Assembly (NCBI GenBank): GCA_946482625.1
Contig: CAMLSH010000001.1
Location: 1 to 40,737, forward strand
Length of the DNA: 40,737 nucleotides
Reading direction: 5' to 3'
From: an uncultured Opitutaceae bacterium
GTDB lineage: Bacteria > Verrucomicrobiota > Verrucomicrobiae > Opitutales > Opitutaceae
The notes beneath the pieces were generated by a model. It was given only the letters and a program-made list of their open reading frames with translations, ran no database searches and was not told the DNA's origin. Position numbers and translations under genes: made by a program. Of this stretch, positions 16,212 to 24,327 are shown one piece after another. Position 1 is the stretch's first letter. Each line of letters starts with the position of its first letter.

Positions 16212-18371
16212 TCACCAACGATAACCGACTGTCGCGACGACTTTGCGCCGGCTGCCGAACCATGCGTCGCCGCGGGTGAGCGCCGTCGCGAAGTATTGCT
16301 TGTCGAAGACGTTCGTACCGTTGAGCGCATAGTGCCACGGCCCGCGATCGTAGGAGATCATCGCGTCGAAAAGCGTGTTCGATCCCGTGCGGATGGTGTC
16401 GGTGCCGTCCCACGTCTCGCCGACATAACGTCCGCCGAAGCCAGCGCGGAGTCCTTTCAGCGCCGGCGTGTTAAATGCATACACCGCCCACAACGCCGCT
16501 GAGTGTTCAGGGATGCTTGTGAGCTTGTGGTGCAGCGCCGGATCCGCCGGATCGCTGCTGGCGCTGGTTTCCGCATCGGTGAACGTGTAGTTCGCCACGA
16601 AACTGACTGGCCCGACCGTCGCCGTACTTTCCAGCTCGATACCTTGCACGGTGACCTCGCCCTTCTGCACGGAATTGCCAAACGGATCGAGCGGATCGGT
16701 GGTGAGGCGGTTCTTCTCCACGAGGTGATAAGCCGCCGCGGAGGCCGCGATGCGCCCGTCCTTCGGCGCCCATTTCAAGCCGGCCTCGATCTGCTCGCCC
16801 CGCTTTGGCTTGAACGCCCGTCCGTAGTTATCGACTCCGCTAACCGCTTCGAAGGACTCCGAGTAACTCACGTAGGGCGACCATCCGCCCTCGGCGAGAT
16901 ACACGAGCCCCACACGGCTGGAAATCGCGTCGTCGTCGCTGCCAGAAGTGGGCGCGCCCGCGATATCGTTCCGCGCCTGATCGTAGCGCAGAGAACCCAC
17001 CGCGACCCACCGCTGACCGAACTTAACCTGATCCTGCAGCATGAGGCCGAGCTGGCGCGTGCGCGTGCGGTTGACCGGACCGTAGTCGAGCGTGGGCCGG
17101 GCGAAGGTGCCGTACACCGGGGAATAAACGTCAAGCGGGGTCGCCGCGCCCTCTATGCTCAGCTCGTCATGGCGGGACCAATACCCGTCCGCCCCGACCA
17201 ACACGGTATGCTCAGTTTCGCCCCAGGTGAGTTTGCCCTCGACGAGAACATCGGTGTTAACGATGCGATGATCGTAGTCGGACGCGTACCACGTGCGGTT
17301 GATCGAACGATTGTCGGGAAGCAGGCCTTCCCAGAAATTCGCGTACATCGTCAGCAGGTGACCTTCAACGTCGTCATGCCGGAGCTGATGACGAAGCGTC
17401 CACTGCGCGTTGAGGCGCTGCTCCAGCTGATAGCCCAGCCGAAGACGCTCGCCGCCGTACGTGTCCCACTCCGGCTCGCCGATGAAGAGCGCATCGGAGA
17501 TCGGGCCGAGCGGCGCGGGTTCGGTCGTGCCGGTAAACGGCAGGAACGCGTTCGTGTTGTCGCTCTCGTCCTTCTGGTACTGAGCGAAAACCGTGAGCGT
17601 GGTCGCGGCAGCCGGCTTCCAGGTAAAAGAAGGTGCGAAGTATTCGCGCTCTTCGTACGCATGGTCGATCTGAGTGCCGGCGTCCTTGACGAGACCGACG
17701 ACGCGATAAAGCAGGTTTCCGCTGCTGGTGAGCGGGCCGGTAAGATCGAGCGCCGCCAGCTTGTGCTCGTTGCTTCCGTACTGGAACTGAACTTCGCGGG
17801 CAGCCGTCGCCTGCGGGAGTTTGGAGACAAGGTTCACGACACCGCCGGGACCGTTCTGGCCGTACATCACCGAAGACGGCCCGCGCAAAACTTCGACGCG
17901 GTCAAAAGCGAACGGCTCATTGCGCACCGAGCCCCACCACCCCGTGAGCGGCAGGCGTAATCCGTCGAGCACGGTCGATCCTTCGCTGCCGCCGCGCAGG
18001 GCGAAATAGTCGCCGCGGTTATCCACGCCGTACATCTCCGCACGCACGCCGGGCGCGTAGCGCAGGACCTCCTGAAGCGTCTGCGCAGCTTGGTCCGCGA
18101 TCTGGAAACGCGTGATGATGGAGATCGCCTGCGGCGTCTCCGAAAGCGGCGTGCTGGTCTTCGTGCCGCCGGCGCTGAAGACGGAAGCGTAGTCCTTGTC
18201 GCGCACGTCGTTTACCTCGAATTTCTCGAGCGCCACCGTGTCTCGGGCGAAGACGTCCGTGGCGACCTCCTGCGCGAAGAGCGCCGGCCCGGCCGCGAGC
18301 AGCAGCGCGACGGACCGCAGCGCGGAACGACGTGATAACGTGGAGAAGGAAGGATGGATTCTAGCGGACAT
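16212..18371 (-). CDS. TonB-dependent siderophore receptor 2
   Basis: A 719-residue outer-membrane receptor. It has a signal peptide (about 1-34, ending ALFAQ), a TonB-box-like TVALEKFEV (about 46-54), a plug with ETPQAISIITRFQI and FDRVEVLRGPSSVMYGQNGPGG, and a C-terminal barrel ending VGYRW. The plug is of ferrichrome/ferrioxamine/FecA-like type; the ligand is not identifiable. It is only modestly similar to receptor 1, so two different substrates are likely. PepSY 2 follows after 26 bases. Upstream, a 149-base gap separates it from the 32-residue peptide gene and probably holds its own promoter. I found no clear copy of the CACCTGC-N4-GGCCA operator there. Confidence 0.93.
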   Translation of the reverse strand: MSARIHPSFSTLSRRSALRSVALLLAAGPALFAQEVATDVFARDTVALEKFEVNDVRDKDYASVFSAGGTKTSTPLSETPQAISIITRFQIADQAAQTLQEVLRYAPGVRAEMYGVDNRGDYFALRGGSEGSTVLDGLRLPLTGWWGSVRNEPFAFDRVEVLRGPSSVMYGQNGPGGVVNLVSKLPQATAAREVQFQYGSNEHKLAALDLTGPLTSSGNLLYRVVGLVKDAGTQIDHAYEEREYFAPSFTWKPAAATTLTVFAQYQKDESDNTNAFLPFTGTTEPAPLGPISDALFIGEPEWDTYGGERLRLGYQLEQRLNAQWTLRHQLRHDDVEGHLLTMYANFWEGLLPDNRSINRTWYASDYDHRIVNTDVLVEGKLTWGETEHTVLVGADGYWSRHDELSIEGAATPLDVYSPVYGTFARPTLDYGPVNRTRTRQLGLMLQDQVKFGQRWVAVGSLRYDQARNDIAGAPTSGSDDDAISSRVGLVYLAEGGWSPYVSYSESFEAVSGVDNYGRAFKPKRGEQIEAGLKWAPKDGRIAASAAAYHLVEKNRLTTDPLDPFGNSVQKGEVTVQGIELESTATVGPVSFVANYTFTDAETSASSDPADPALHHKLTSIPEHSAALWAVYAFNTPALKGLRAGFGGRYVGETWDGTDTIRTGSNTLFDAMISYDRGPWHYALNGTNVFDKQYFATALTRGDAWFGSRRKVVATVGYRW

Positions 18372-18520
18372 GAAAGTGAAGTTTACCGCCCGCCGCCGGC
18401 CTGGTGCCTGCCTCGAAGAAACAACAATTTTGACTTTAACTGACCTGTGAAGGAGGGGCTCCAGGGAACGGACGGCGGCGGGTGGAAAGTGAGATGAAAA
18501 GGAACGGGAATCGGGACGGC

Positions 18521-18619
18521 TCAGCCCAGGCGAAGGGAAAGGATGAATACAACGAGCAGCGCCAGCGCCACGGCCAGGCCGAGCAGGAAGCGGAGGGATT
18601 CGGCGGTGCTCGTTTTCAT
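18521..18619 (-). CDS. 32-residue single-pass membrane peptide
   Basis: MKTSTAESLR is followed by an unbroken hydrophobic helix of about 19 residues (FLLGLAVALALLVVFIL) and a short SLRLG tail, a typical membrane-anchored microprotein. It starts 13 bases after the flavodoxin stop. Its position between flavodoxin and the receptor-PepSY pair suggests a small subunit of the reductase, comparable in kind to the short membrane proteins in fpv reductase operons. That is inference from context; the sequence itself has no recognised family. Confidence 0.6.
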   Translation of the reverse strand: MKTSTAESLRFLLGLAVALALLVVFILSLRLG

Positions 18620-18632
18620 GGGAAACGTGCGA

Positions 18633-19106
18633 TCAGCCGGCCACCCGGGCTGTGCGGAAAGCGTCGTCGACCAAGGGAAACACGCGCTTCTCCCACTCGG
18701 CATACGTGTCGTCGAAATCGAGGTCGGCCTCGATCCGCTCATGCAGACGCTGCGCGCCCAAAGCGGTGAGACGTTCGTCGAGCTTGCGGGCGAAGGCGTT
18801 GAAATCCTGGTAGTCTTTATCGCCCAGACCAAGGATCGCGAAACGGAGCGCGGGCAGCGCGGGCGCAGAGTCTTTCTCCAGATCGTAGTGAAAATCGCAC
18901 GCATCGGCCGGCGGTTCGCCGTCGCCCCAAGTGCTCACGATGAAGAGCGCATGCGTCTCGGCGGCGAGGTCGGCCGGCTTCACTTCGGAGAGGTTCACGA
19001 GACGGGCGTTCCAGCCTTCGTTGAGGGCGCGTTCATGCGCGCGGCGCGCAAGCGACTCGGCGTTGCCGGTCACTGTGGCGTAGAAAATGGCGAGCGAGTT
19101 CGACAT
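18633..19106 (-). CDS. Flavodoxin, sulfite-reductase/diflavin type
   Basis: A 157-residue FMN-binding electron carrier. The phosphate loop is T11-V-T-G-N-A-E17, the first isoalloxazine loop is S58-T-W-G-D-G-E-P-P, and the second is LGLGDKDYQDFN (about 109-120). The STWGDGEPP loop is like the FMN domain of sulfite reductase and P450 reductase rather than classical flavodoxins. PepSY proteins fused to such flavin domains exist, so a split version here, passing electrons to PepSY 2, is a sensible reading. No matching NADPH-binding FNR module was found nearby. The start MSNSLAIFYATVTGN puts strand 1 at the N-terminus; it lies 19 bases after the stop of the upstream gene. Confidence 0.88.
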   Translation of the reverse strand: MSNSLAIFYATVTGNAESLARRAHERALNEGWNARLVNLSEVKPADLAAETHALFIVSTWGDGEPPADACDFHYDLEKDSAPALPALRFAILGLGDKDYQDFNAFARKLDERLTALGAQRLHERIEADLDFDDTYAEWEKRVFPLVDDAFRTARVAG

Positions 19107-19125
19107 GGCGGTGGTGGTTGAGTTT

Positions 19126-20031
19126 TCAGCGCAAAACGGGAAAGGCGCGGCGAAGAGCACTGCGCCACGCGGCGTCGGCCGCGGGATCGTCGCCCGACGT
19201 CAACGCAAGCAGCGACGTGTCATCCGGTCCGCCGACATGCAGCACCCAGACATCGTCTGCGTCGCTCAGCGCGAGGGAGCGAACCACGGGAAGACCGAGT
19301 TGGAAACGCACGCCCCGCTCTCCCGCCGTGAGCAAGCCGTCCGTGACGGCAACCTGTTGGGCGGTGAACTCCCGCGTGTGCCGAGCCTCGCGCGTCACCA
19401 GCTGACAGCGCAACGGAATGCCCGCATCGCCCAGCGCCGCTAGCAGTGGCGCGAGCACATGCGCATCGCGCGCCAGCGTGAGAGCGTGCGTGGGGATCGA
19501 GGGGAACGAACACGGCACACGCCCGCGTGACCCGCCCACGTCCGTCTCTCCCGACCAGGTGGACGACGTCCGGGACGCAGCGATTTCATCGAGGAAACCG
19601 GCCCAGCGTCCGGGCGCGTATTCAGGGAGCGGGCACAGTTGAAGAAATTCGAGGTCGTGTTCGTTCCGCAGTTCGAGCCGGCCGGAGGTCCCGCAGCATT
19701 CGCATTCGGCCAGTCGGCCCCACGCGCGGTGACGGTCGTCCAGCTGAAGTTGGAGCGAGCCGTCAGCCGCGGCGGCGCCGCGCAAATCCGACGCCCAGGC
19801 GAAGGCCGGTAGCTCGACGGTCGCGACGATCCGCGCGTAGGCGTGACGTGTTTGCACCGCGATCCGGCCAAGGGAACGGGCGGCCTCAAAGATCGCCGGC
19901 CAGACCGGAACGAGCGGGATGCGGCCATCCGGGGTCGTGCGAAAGCAGCGGGACGCGGCACCCCGCGAAACCGTCACCACCGCTCGCGTCGGTTGCTCAA
20001 AAAGGGGAGAAAGGTCGTCGGGAGTGAACAT
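19126..20031 (-). CDS. Hypothetical protein of the siderophore locus, internally repeated
   Basis: A 301-residue cytoplasmic-looking protein that I do not recognise. It has a CECCG cluster (C110, C112, C113) followed by RLELRNEHDLEFLQLC. The second half may echo the first: a TR-x-x-x-R block (QTRHAYARI near 60, VTREARHTREF near 225), then a beta-rich segment, then a W-x3-(F/A)L end. That two-lobed layout faintly recalls HmuS/ChuX-type haem proteins, but I would not assign it. It starts 7 bases after the 108-residue gene and ends 19 bases before flavodoxin, so it is tightly in the operon. The open frame upstream of 20031 overlaps the neighbouring gene and was dropped. Confidence 0.72.
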   Translation of the reverse strand: MFTPDDLSPLFEQPTRAVVTVSRGAASRCFRTTPDGRIPLVPVWPAIFEAARSLGRIAVQTRHAYARIVATVELPAFAWASDLRGAAAADGSLQLQLDDRHRAWGRLAECECCGTSGRLELRNEHDLEFLQLCPLPEYAPGRWAGFLDEIAASRTSSTWSGETDVGGSRGRVPCSFPSIPTHALTLARDAHVLAPLLAALGDAGIPLRCQLVTREARHTREFTAQQVAVTDGLLTAGERGVRFQLGLPVVRSLALSDADDVWVLHVGGPDDTSLLALTSGDDPAADAAWRSALRRAFPVLR

Positions 20032-20038
20032 GGGAAAC

Positions 20039-20365
20039 TCAGGCCGGCTGCCGCCGGGCGTGGATTTTTTCTGCAAAAACCGTCTCGCCACGGACCAGCA
20101 CGCTGACGCGCGCATCCGGGCAAAAACACGCGAGCCGGCAGGCCAGGCACCACACGCGGTGTTGATCGACCGCCAGCTCGACAGGCAGATGAAGCGTCAA
20201 AACCGCTTCGCGGGCCTCGGCGCCCATGACCAGTTTTTTGACAGCAAGCGGCTGTCCAACATCGCGCGCGCAGACCACCGCGATCTCGGCGAAAGCCGCG
20301 GCTTGAGACGCACGCCGAGCGTGTATCTCGCAAACGATCGGTGTGGATTCAGGTGAGGTGCGCAT
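20039..20365 (-). CDS. Hypothetical cysteine-cluster protein, first gene of the flavodoxin operon
   Basis: A 108-residue protein with no signal peptide or membrane helix and no family I know. Its marked feature is C73-x2-C76-x3-C80-x-C82 (in VWCLACRLACFCPDA), with earlier cysteines at 12 and 32; the cluster could bind an Fe-S centre or metal. It is read first in the operon with the 301-residue protein, flavodoxin and membrane peptide, downstream of a Fur-box-like dyad. Coding status rests on its position and spacing (7 bases to the next gene) rather than homology. Confidence 0.55.
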   Translation of the reverse strand: MRTSPESTPIVCEIHARRASQAAAFAEIAVVCARDVGQPLAVKKLVMGAEAREAVLTLHLPVELAVDQHRVWCLACRLACFCPDARVSVLVRGETVFAEKIHARRQPA

Positions 20366-20487
20366 GCTTCAAAGGCCCAAATTTCAGAGGTTCGTCCTGC
20401 CGACGGAGACGCCGGATGCGCCCTTTGATCGCTCCAAGATCGCCGTTCCCGCAGGCGGAAACGGGCCGTCACCCAAATCAATACTGC

Positions 20488-20512
20488 GTCTCATTTTCAT
20501 AGATAATGAGAC
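20488..20512. promoter_or_regulatory. Fur-box-like operator of the flavodoxin operon
   Basis: GTCTCATT - 9 bases - AATGAGAC is a perfect 8-bp dyad whose centre (TTTCATAGATAATGA) is AT-rich and resembles Fur-box hexamers. It lies about 125 bases before the first gene, just downstream of a possible -35, where a repressor would block transcription. Iron control fits the operon's content. Confidence 0.5.
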
Positions 20513-20544
20513 ACAGTCTTATATTTCAACCGTCAAGCGCGTTT

Positions 20545-20572
20545 TTGCGCCAAATCCGCTCAGTTGGCGCAA
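20545..20572. promoter_or_regulatory. Perfect 9-bp dyad, unknown regulator
   Basis: TTGCGCCAA - 10 bases - TTGGCGCAA. Each half is itself nearly palindromic (TTG...CAA), so a dimer of dimers could bind. On the minus strand it lies just upstream of the TTGACG. No U tract follows, so it is not a terminator. It could be an upstream activator or repressor site. Confidence 0.45.
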
Positions 20573-20830
20573 TCAACTGGATTAAATATCTTTACGTAAT
20601 TTCCGCCTGAAATCGGACACTTCGTGAACGCGACCGAACCCATAAGACGGTCGTAGGCGACTCGGCGTAGTCGTCAAAAGCACTCATTCTTGCCCTATCC
20701 CCTCTCTCATTCGCGCGGTTCCGCCCGTTGAGGCGCCCCGGAACCCGCCCACCGCTCAGTCCGCAGCGCATGCGTTCGCACGCGCCGCTTCCCAGCAGCG
20801 CCCAACCTCTTACTCGAAACGCCTTTCGCC

Positions 20831-21859
20831 TCAGCGGCCCGACGAGGAAAATCTGCCTGATACGAACGGGGGTGTGCTTTGCGGCTCCACACGGAGAGCG
20901 GAGAGCGTTGCCGTCGCAGTGGCCTGCAAGCAGAGCCGTTTAAACGTACGGCCGGCGAGATTCGGAACCTTCCACGTCGGCTCGACATAGGCCCATGTAC
21001 GCGAAAGCCGAATACCCGAAACGGGCCGCGCCACCACTTGGAGCGAGGGAGCCTCCTGTCGGATCAACCAGTTGGGCAGCAAGGCGAGCCCCTGCCCCAT
21101 TTTGACCATTTCGTAGATCGCCCCCGTGTTGCCCACCTCGATGCACTCGCGAAAACTAACGTTCTTCCGGCGCGCCTGTTCGATCACGCTCGTGGTGGTG
21201 TAACTTTGCAGGCGGGAAACGATCAGCGACTTGTTGTTCAGGTCCGCCACCGGGACGATCTCAAGCCCGGCGAGCGGGTTGCGATAGTGCATCAACAACA
21301 GCAGCTCGTCGTCGAAGAGCCGCGTGTACGTGAAGTCGGCTCCATCCTCCGGCGGATCGACCAGCACCACGGCATCGACTTCGCGATCCAACAAAAGCCC
21401 GAGGCATTTTTCGCGCTCGGCGGCACGAATCGTCAGGCTCCCGCGGGGGAAGCATTCGTTAAATTCGCGCACGATGTCGGGCGCCCGGTAAGTAAGAAAA
21501 TTATAGCCGGCGGCCACTCGCAGCGACGCCCGGTCGGCCAGACTGTCGCCCGTCAAAGCGGCGCGGATGTTGTTCATCTGAGCGACCAGCGGGATCGCTT
21601 TTCGCCGCAAAAACTCGCCCTTCGGCGTGAGCACCAACCCCTTGCCTGAGCGGTGAAAAAGCGGGACCCCGAGGGACGCCTCCAGATTGGTGATCGAATG
21701 GCTGATGGCCGAACTGGTCAGGAAAAGCTCCGCCGCAGCAGCCTTGAGGCTGCCTTTACTGGCGAGGCACAAGAAGATCTGGAGCTGGCGGCTGTCGATG
21801 GGGTCGTTCACGGCGTTGGTCTGGTACAGGCCTTGCTCAGCAGGTGAAGTGCCATTCAT
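20831..21859 (-). CDS. LysR-family transcriptional regulator
   Basis: Up to 342 residues. The N-terminal winged helix-turn-helix (QLQIFLCLASKGSLKAAAAELFLTSSAISHSI and the following ASLGVPLFHRSGKGLVLTPKG) is classic LysR. The rest is a two-lobed effector domain (about 110-315). ATG 21859 leaves only 26 bases to the divergent binding-protein gene. A GTG at 21811 would start closer to the helix-turn-helix, as LysR proteins usually do, and would leave 74 bases. LysR regulators commonly control the divergent neighbour, here an NrtA/CmpA-like protein. The effector is unknown. Confidence 0.92.
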   Translation of the reverse strand: MNGTSPAEQGLYQTNAVNDPIDSRQLQIFLCLASKGSLKAAAAELFLTSSAISHSITNLEASLGVPLFHRSGKGLVLTPKGEFLRRKAIPLVAQMNNIRAALTGDSLADRASLRVAAGYNFLTYRAPDIVREFNECFPRGSLTIRAAEREKCLGLLLDREVDAVVLVDPPEDGADFTYTRLFDDELLLLMHYRNPLAGLEIVPVADLNNKSLIVSRLQSYTTTSVIEQARRKNVSFRECIEVGNTGAIYEMVKMGQGLALLPNWLIRQEAPSLQVVARPVSGIRLSRTWAYVEPTWKVPNLAGRTFKRLCLQATATATLSALRVEPQSTPPFVSGRFSSSGR

Positions 21860-21885
21860 GGCAAACCCGTCCAGACACCTGAGTA

Positions 21886-22839
21886 ATGAAACTTCCGATA
21901 CGCATCAGCCATCTAGGCCTTCTCGAATCCGCCCCCCTGCTGGCCGCTCACGCGCAGGGATTTTTCAAAGACGAAGATCTTGCAGTTGAGCTCTCTTGCG
22001 ACCTGGGCGTCGCCGCCATCTGCGGTCGCTTGGGCGATCAACGAGTCGATGGCGCCTGCCTGCCCGCGCAGATGCCCGTCCTGCTCTCCCTCGGCGCCGG
22101 AACGCCCCGGGTTCCCATGACGCCCATCCTGTTAACCTCCAGCCAGGATCTCGCCATCGTGCTCAGCACCAAGGCCGCCACGCCCGACAAACCACGGCGC
22201 GGCGCATCCGGCGTGCTCAAAATTGGCGTGCTCGGCCACAGCAGTCCGGCCTGCCATCTGGTGCGCCGCTGGCTCCAACTTCAGCCGGGAGGCGGACAGG
22301 AAGACCCTGTGTATGTGTCGCTGGCCGCCAGCCAGTTGATCCATTTTTTCGAGGAGGGACTGATCGACGGGTTCTGCGGTCTCGAACCGCTGCCCACGCT
22401 GGCCCGGCTGAGCGCCGATGGCGTGGTGGTCGTTTCCAGCAAGGAACTGGCGCCGTCGCATCCCGGCGGCGTGGTGGCGTTGCGCACCGAGTTTGTGAAA
22501 GATCGCCCGGCCATCGTGGCCCCGCTTACACGGGCCTTGCGCCGCGGTCGCGAATTTTGCGCCGATCCTGCCAATCGCGAAAAAATCTGGTCATTGGTGC
22601 TCGCGCAAAATCCGTTCTCGTCGACCAGCGAAGAACATCGCGCCGCGCTGCTGGCGCAATCCGCGGAGCCGGCTGCGAACCGCCCGTCCATTCGCTTCGA
22701 AGCGGCCAAAGGGCCGGTCGGCGTCGACGCGCAAGGCGCGCGGTTTATCGAACACGCCTGCCGGGCCGCGCTCGGTGCAAGCGAACGCCACCTCGATATC
22801 GCTGGAGAGATAGATCGGCTCTATCTCCAGGCGGCGTGA
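21886..22839 (+). CDS. NrtA/CmpA/NasS-like substrate-binding protein without signal peptide
   Basis: A 317-residue protein of the nitrate/bicarbonate-type ABC binding-protein family. The N-terminus IRISHLGLLESAPLLAAHAQGFFKDEDL matches the LDAAPL..A..KGFF block; PAQMPVLLSLGAG follows near 61-73, and a second lobe has LIDGFCGLEPLPTLARL. There is no signal peptide or lipobox, and no permease or ATPase gene lies next to it. A cytosolic role like NasS, the nitrate sensor that pairs with a regulator, is therefore more likely than transport. It is divergent from the LysR gene and may be that regulator's partner or target; this is inference. Confidence 0.78.
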   Translation: MKLPIRISHLGLLESAPLLAAHAQGFFKDEDLAVELSCDLGVAAICGRLGDQRVDGACLPAQMPVLLSLGAGTPRVPMTPILLTSSQDLAIVLSTKAATPDKPRRGASGVLKIGVLGHSSPACHLVRRWLQLQPGGGQEDPVYVSLAASQLIHFFEEGLIDGFCGLEPLPTLARLSADGVVVVSSKELAPSHPGGVVALRTEFVKDRPAIVAPLTRALRRGREFCADPANREKIWSLVLAQNPFSSTSEEHRAALLAQSAEPAANRPSIRFEAAKGPVGVDAQGARFIEHACRAALGASERHLDIAGEIDRLYLQAA

Positions 22840-22854
22840 AGCGATTCCTTCGCG

Positions 22855-24327
22855 TCAACGTGCCGTCAGCCGATCGTCACCCGCCCCGGCAGCGGCCGGG
22901 AGCGGGCCACCCAGCGCCTGGTGCAACGCGATCCGCAGACTCGTGAGCCGGCGCTGTTCGCGAATCAATCGTTGTTCGAGAGCGTAAAGCTGCTGGGTCG
23001 CCGAAAGCACGGGGAGATAATCGGTCAGCCCCGACGTGTAGCGGCTCGTGGCGAGTCCCAGTGTCGCGTCGAGCAGTTGCTTGCGCTGGTGAAGGCGATC
23101 CAGCAGCTCCCGCTGTTTCGCTTCGCTGCGTACCAGTGTATCCAAACTCCAAACCGCGCGCACATAGGCCTGCGAAAAAATTGCCAGCCGCTCCCGGTAA
23201 ACCGCCTTGGTGCGCAACCATTCCGAGCGGCGCTGCCCCCAATCGAGCAAGGGTTGCACAATGTCGCCCCCCAAGGTGATCAAACTTCCATCCGGGCCGC
23301 GTCCTCTCAGCAGGAGCGCCTCCGCCGAGAAGCTCACGCGCGGCAGGCGCTCGGCGAGCGCGCGCGCCATCTCGGCGTCCGCAGCGACTAGATCCGCCCG
23401 CGCCGCACGCAGATCAGGACGCAGCCGCAGGAGTTCGTCAGGCGCCGCGATGCCCGCGAGATCGGGCAGCGTGGGGAATACCGCAGTTTCACCGGCCGAT
23501 AAAAAGCGGTCGCCCGCCGGCAATCCCCCGAGGAGCGCGCCGAGTTGGTTCTTCAATTCATCGAGGAGCGACTCCGCCGTCGGTATCTGGCTTTCGACTT
23601 CCGCGAGTTGCGATTGCTGCTGCAAAACATCCAGCCGCGAGGTCAGTCCCTGCTCGTAGCGCCGTTCAATAATGCGCAACAACTCCGCCGACGTGTCGCG
23701 TTGCTTCGCCAGCAACGACAGCAACTGACGCTGCTCCACGATGCCATAGTAGGCTTCCGCCACGCTCACACTGACCGCGAGGCGCACCGCCTCAAGCAGG
23801 TGCCGCCGCGCCGTCGCATCCGCCCTACGCGCGAGCCGGGTGCTGCCCAGCCGTTTGAAAAAATCGATCTCCCACGCCAGTCCGGCTCCGGCTTCCCACG
23901 CATCGTCGCGCTCGCTGCGACCGCGCGCCGCCACATCGCGGTCGTAGCTGCCGCTCAACTCCAGCTGCGGCCACAACGCCCCGCCCGCCCGCCGCTGCAG
24001 CGCGTAGGCCTGATTCAGCCGTTCACCCGCCGCAGCGATGTCGAAATTATTGTCCAGCGCGCGCCTCGCCAACAGATCGAGCGCGGCCGCGTTGAAACCG
24101 GTCCACCAGGGAGCACCCTCATAACTCACATCATTAAAAACCGAATACTTCTCCGCCGCAGAAAACTCGCCAACCGCCGGTTGCGGCGCGGGATTCACCT
24201 TATGCAGAGCGCAACCGCCGAGGGCGGCCGCCGCCGCGAGCGCCAGCGCAGTTTTCCAGTAACAAGCGGCGGGCAGACCAGGATATAGGAGAGCGTTCGA
24301 GGGGGACGGACGGAACGGACGTTGCAT
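22855..24327 (-). CDS. Outer-membrane efflux lipoprotein, NodT/OprM type
   Basis: A 490-residue TolC-like channel subunit for RND-type drug or metal efflux. The signal sequence ends in a lipobox (L36-G-G-C39), so C39 is lipidated. The mature protein contains the two repeated coiled-coil and barrel modules of the family: LARRALDNNFDIAAAGERLNQA ... WEIDFFKRLG, and ELLRLRPDLRAARADLVAADAEMARA ... PLLDWGQRR. I start it at MQRPFRPSPS (24327) because the usual signal peptide follows; the frame is open to 24558 but without signal character. No membrane-fusion or RND pump gene lies in the window, so it is an orphan here. It converges on the binding-protein gene with a 15-base gap. Confidence 0.92.
   Translation of the reverse strand: MQRPFRPSPSNALLYPGLPAACYWKTALALAAAAALGGCALHKVNPAPQPAVGEFSAAEKYSVFNDVSYEGAPWWTGFNAAALDLLARRALDNNFDIAAAGERLNQAYALQRRAGGALWPQLELSGSYDRDVAARGRSERDDAWEAGAGLAWEIDFFKRLGSTRLARRADATARRHLLEAVRLAVSVSVAEAYYGIVEQRQLLSLLAKQRDTSAELLRIIERRYEQGLTSRLDVLQQQSQLAEVESQIPTAESLLDELKNQLGALLGGLPAGDRFLSAGETAVFPTLPDLAGIAAPDELLRLRPDLRAARADLVAADAEMARALAERLPRVSFSAEALLLRGRGPDGSLITLGGDIVQPLLDWGQRRSEWLRTKAVYRERLAIFSQAYVRAVWSLDTLVRSEAKQRELLDRLHQRKQLLDATLGLATSRYTSGLTDYLPVLSATQQLYALEQRLIREQRRLTSLRIALHQALGGPLPAAAGAGDDRLTAR

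Larger units (their letters stand above)
20366..20830. other. 465-base intergenic region with two dyads
   Basis: It lies between the 3' end of the LysR gene and the start of the flavodoxin operon, both minus strand. It contains two strong inverted repeats (20488-20512 and 20545-20572). Between them, on the minus strand, TTGACG (20536-20531) could be a -35, but no good -10 follows at 17 bases. The A/T-rich patch 20480-20530 contrasts with its surroundings. No gene is supported between 20580 and 20830, and no terminator for the LysR gene is clear. Confidence 0.6.

Noticed and set aside
16503..17960. 485-codon plus-strand frame
   Set aside because: Antisense of receptor 2; compositionally a shadow.
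18441..18456. AraC-type operator before receptor 2
   Set aside because: Only ACCTG and GG of the motif match, and no partner lies 21 bases away.
19126..20031. Assignment of the 301-residue protein to HmuS/ChuX haem proteins
   Set aside because: Only a vague two-lobed layout is shared; the haem-contact motifs are not clear, so it is left as hypothetical.
20545..20572. Terminator of the LysR gene
   Set aside because: The stem is good, but AAAACGCG rather than a U tract follows on the minus strand, and it is about 260 bases past the stop.
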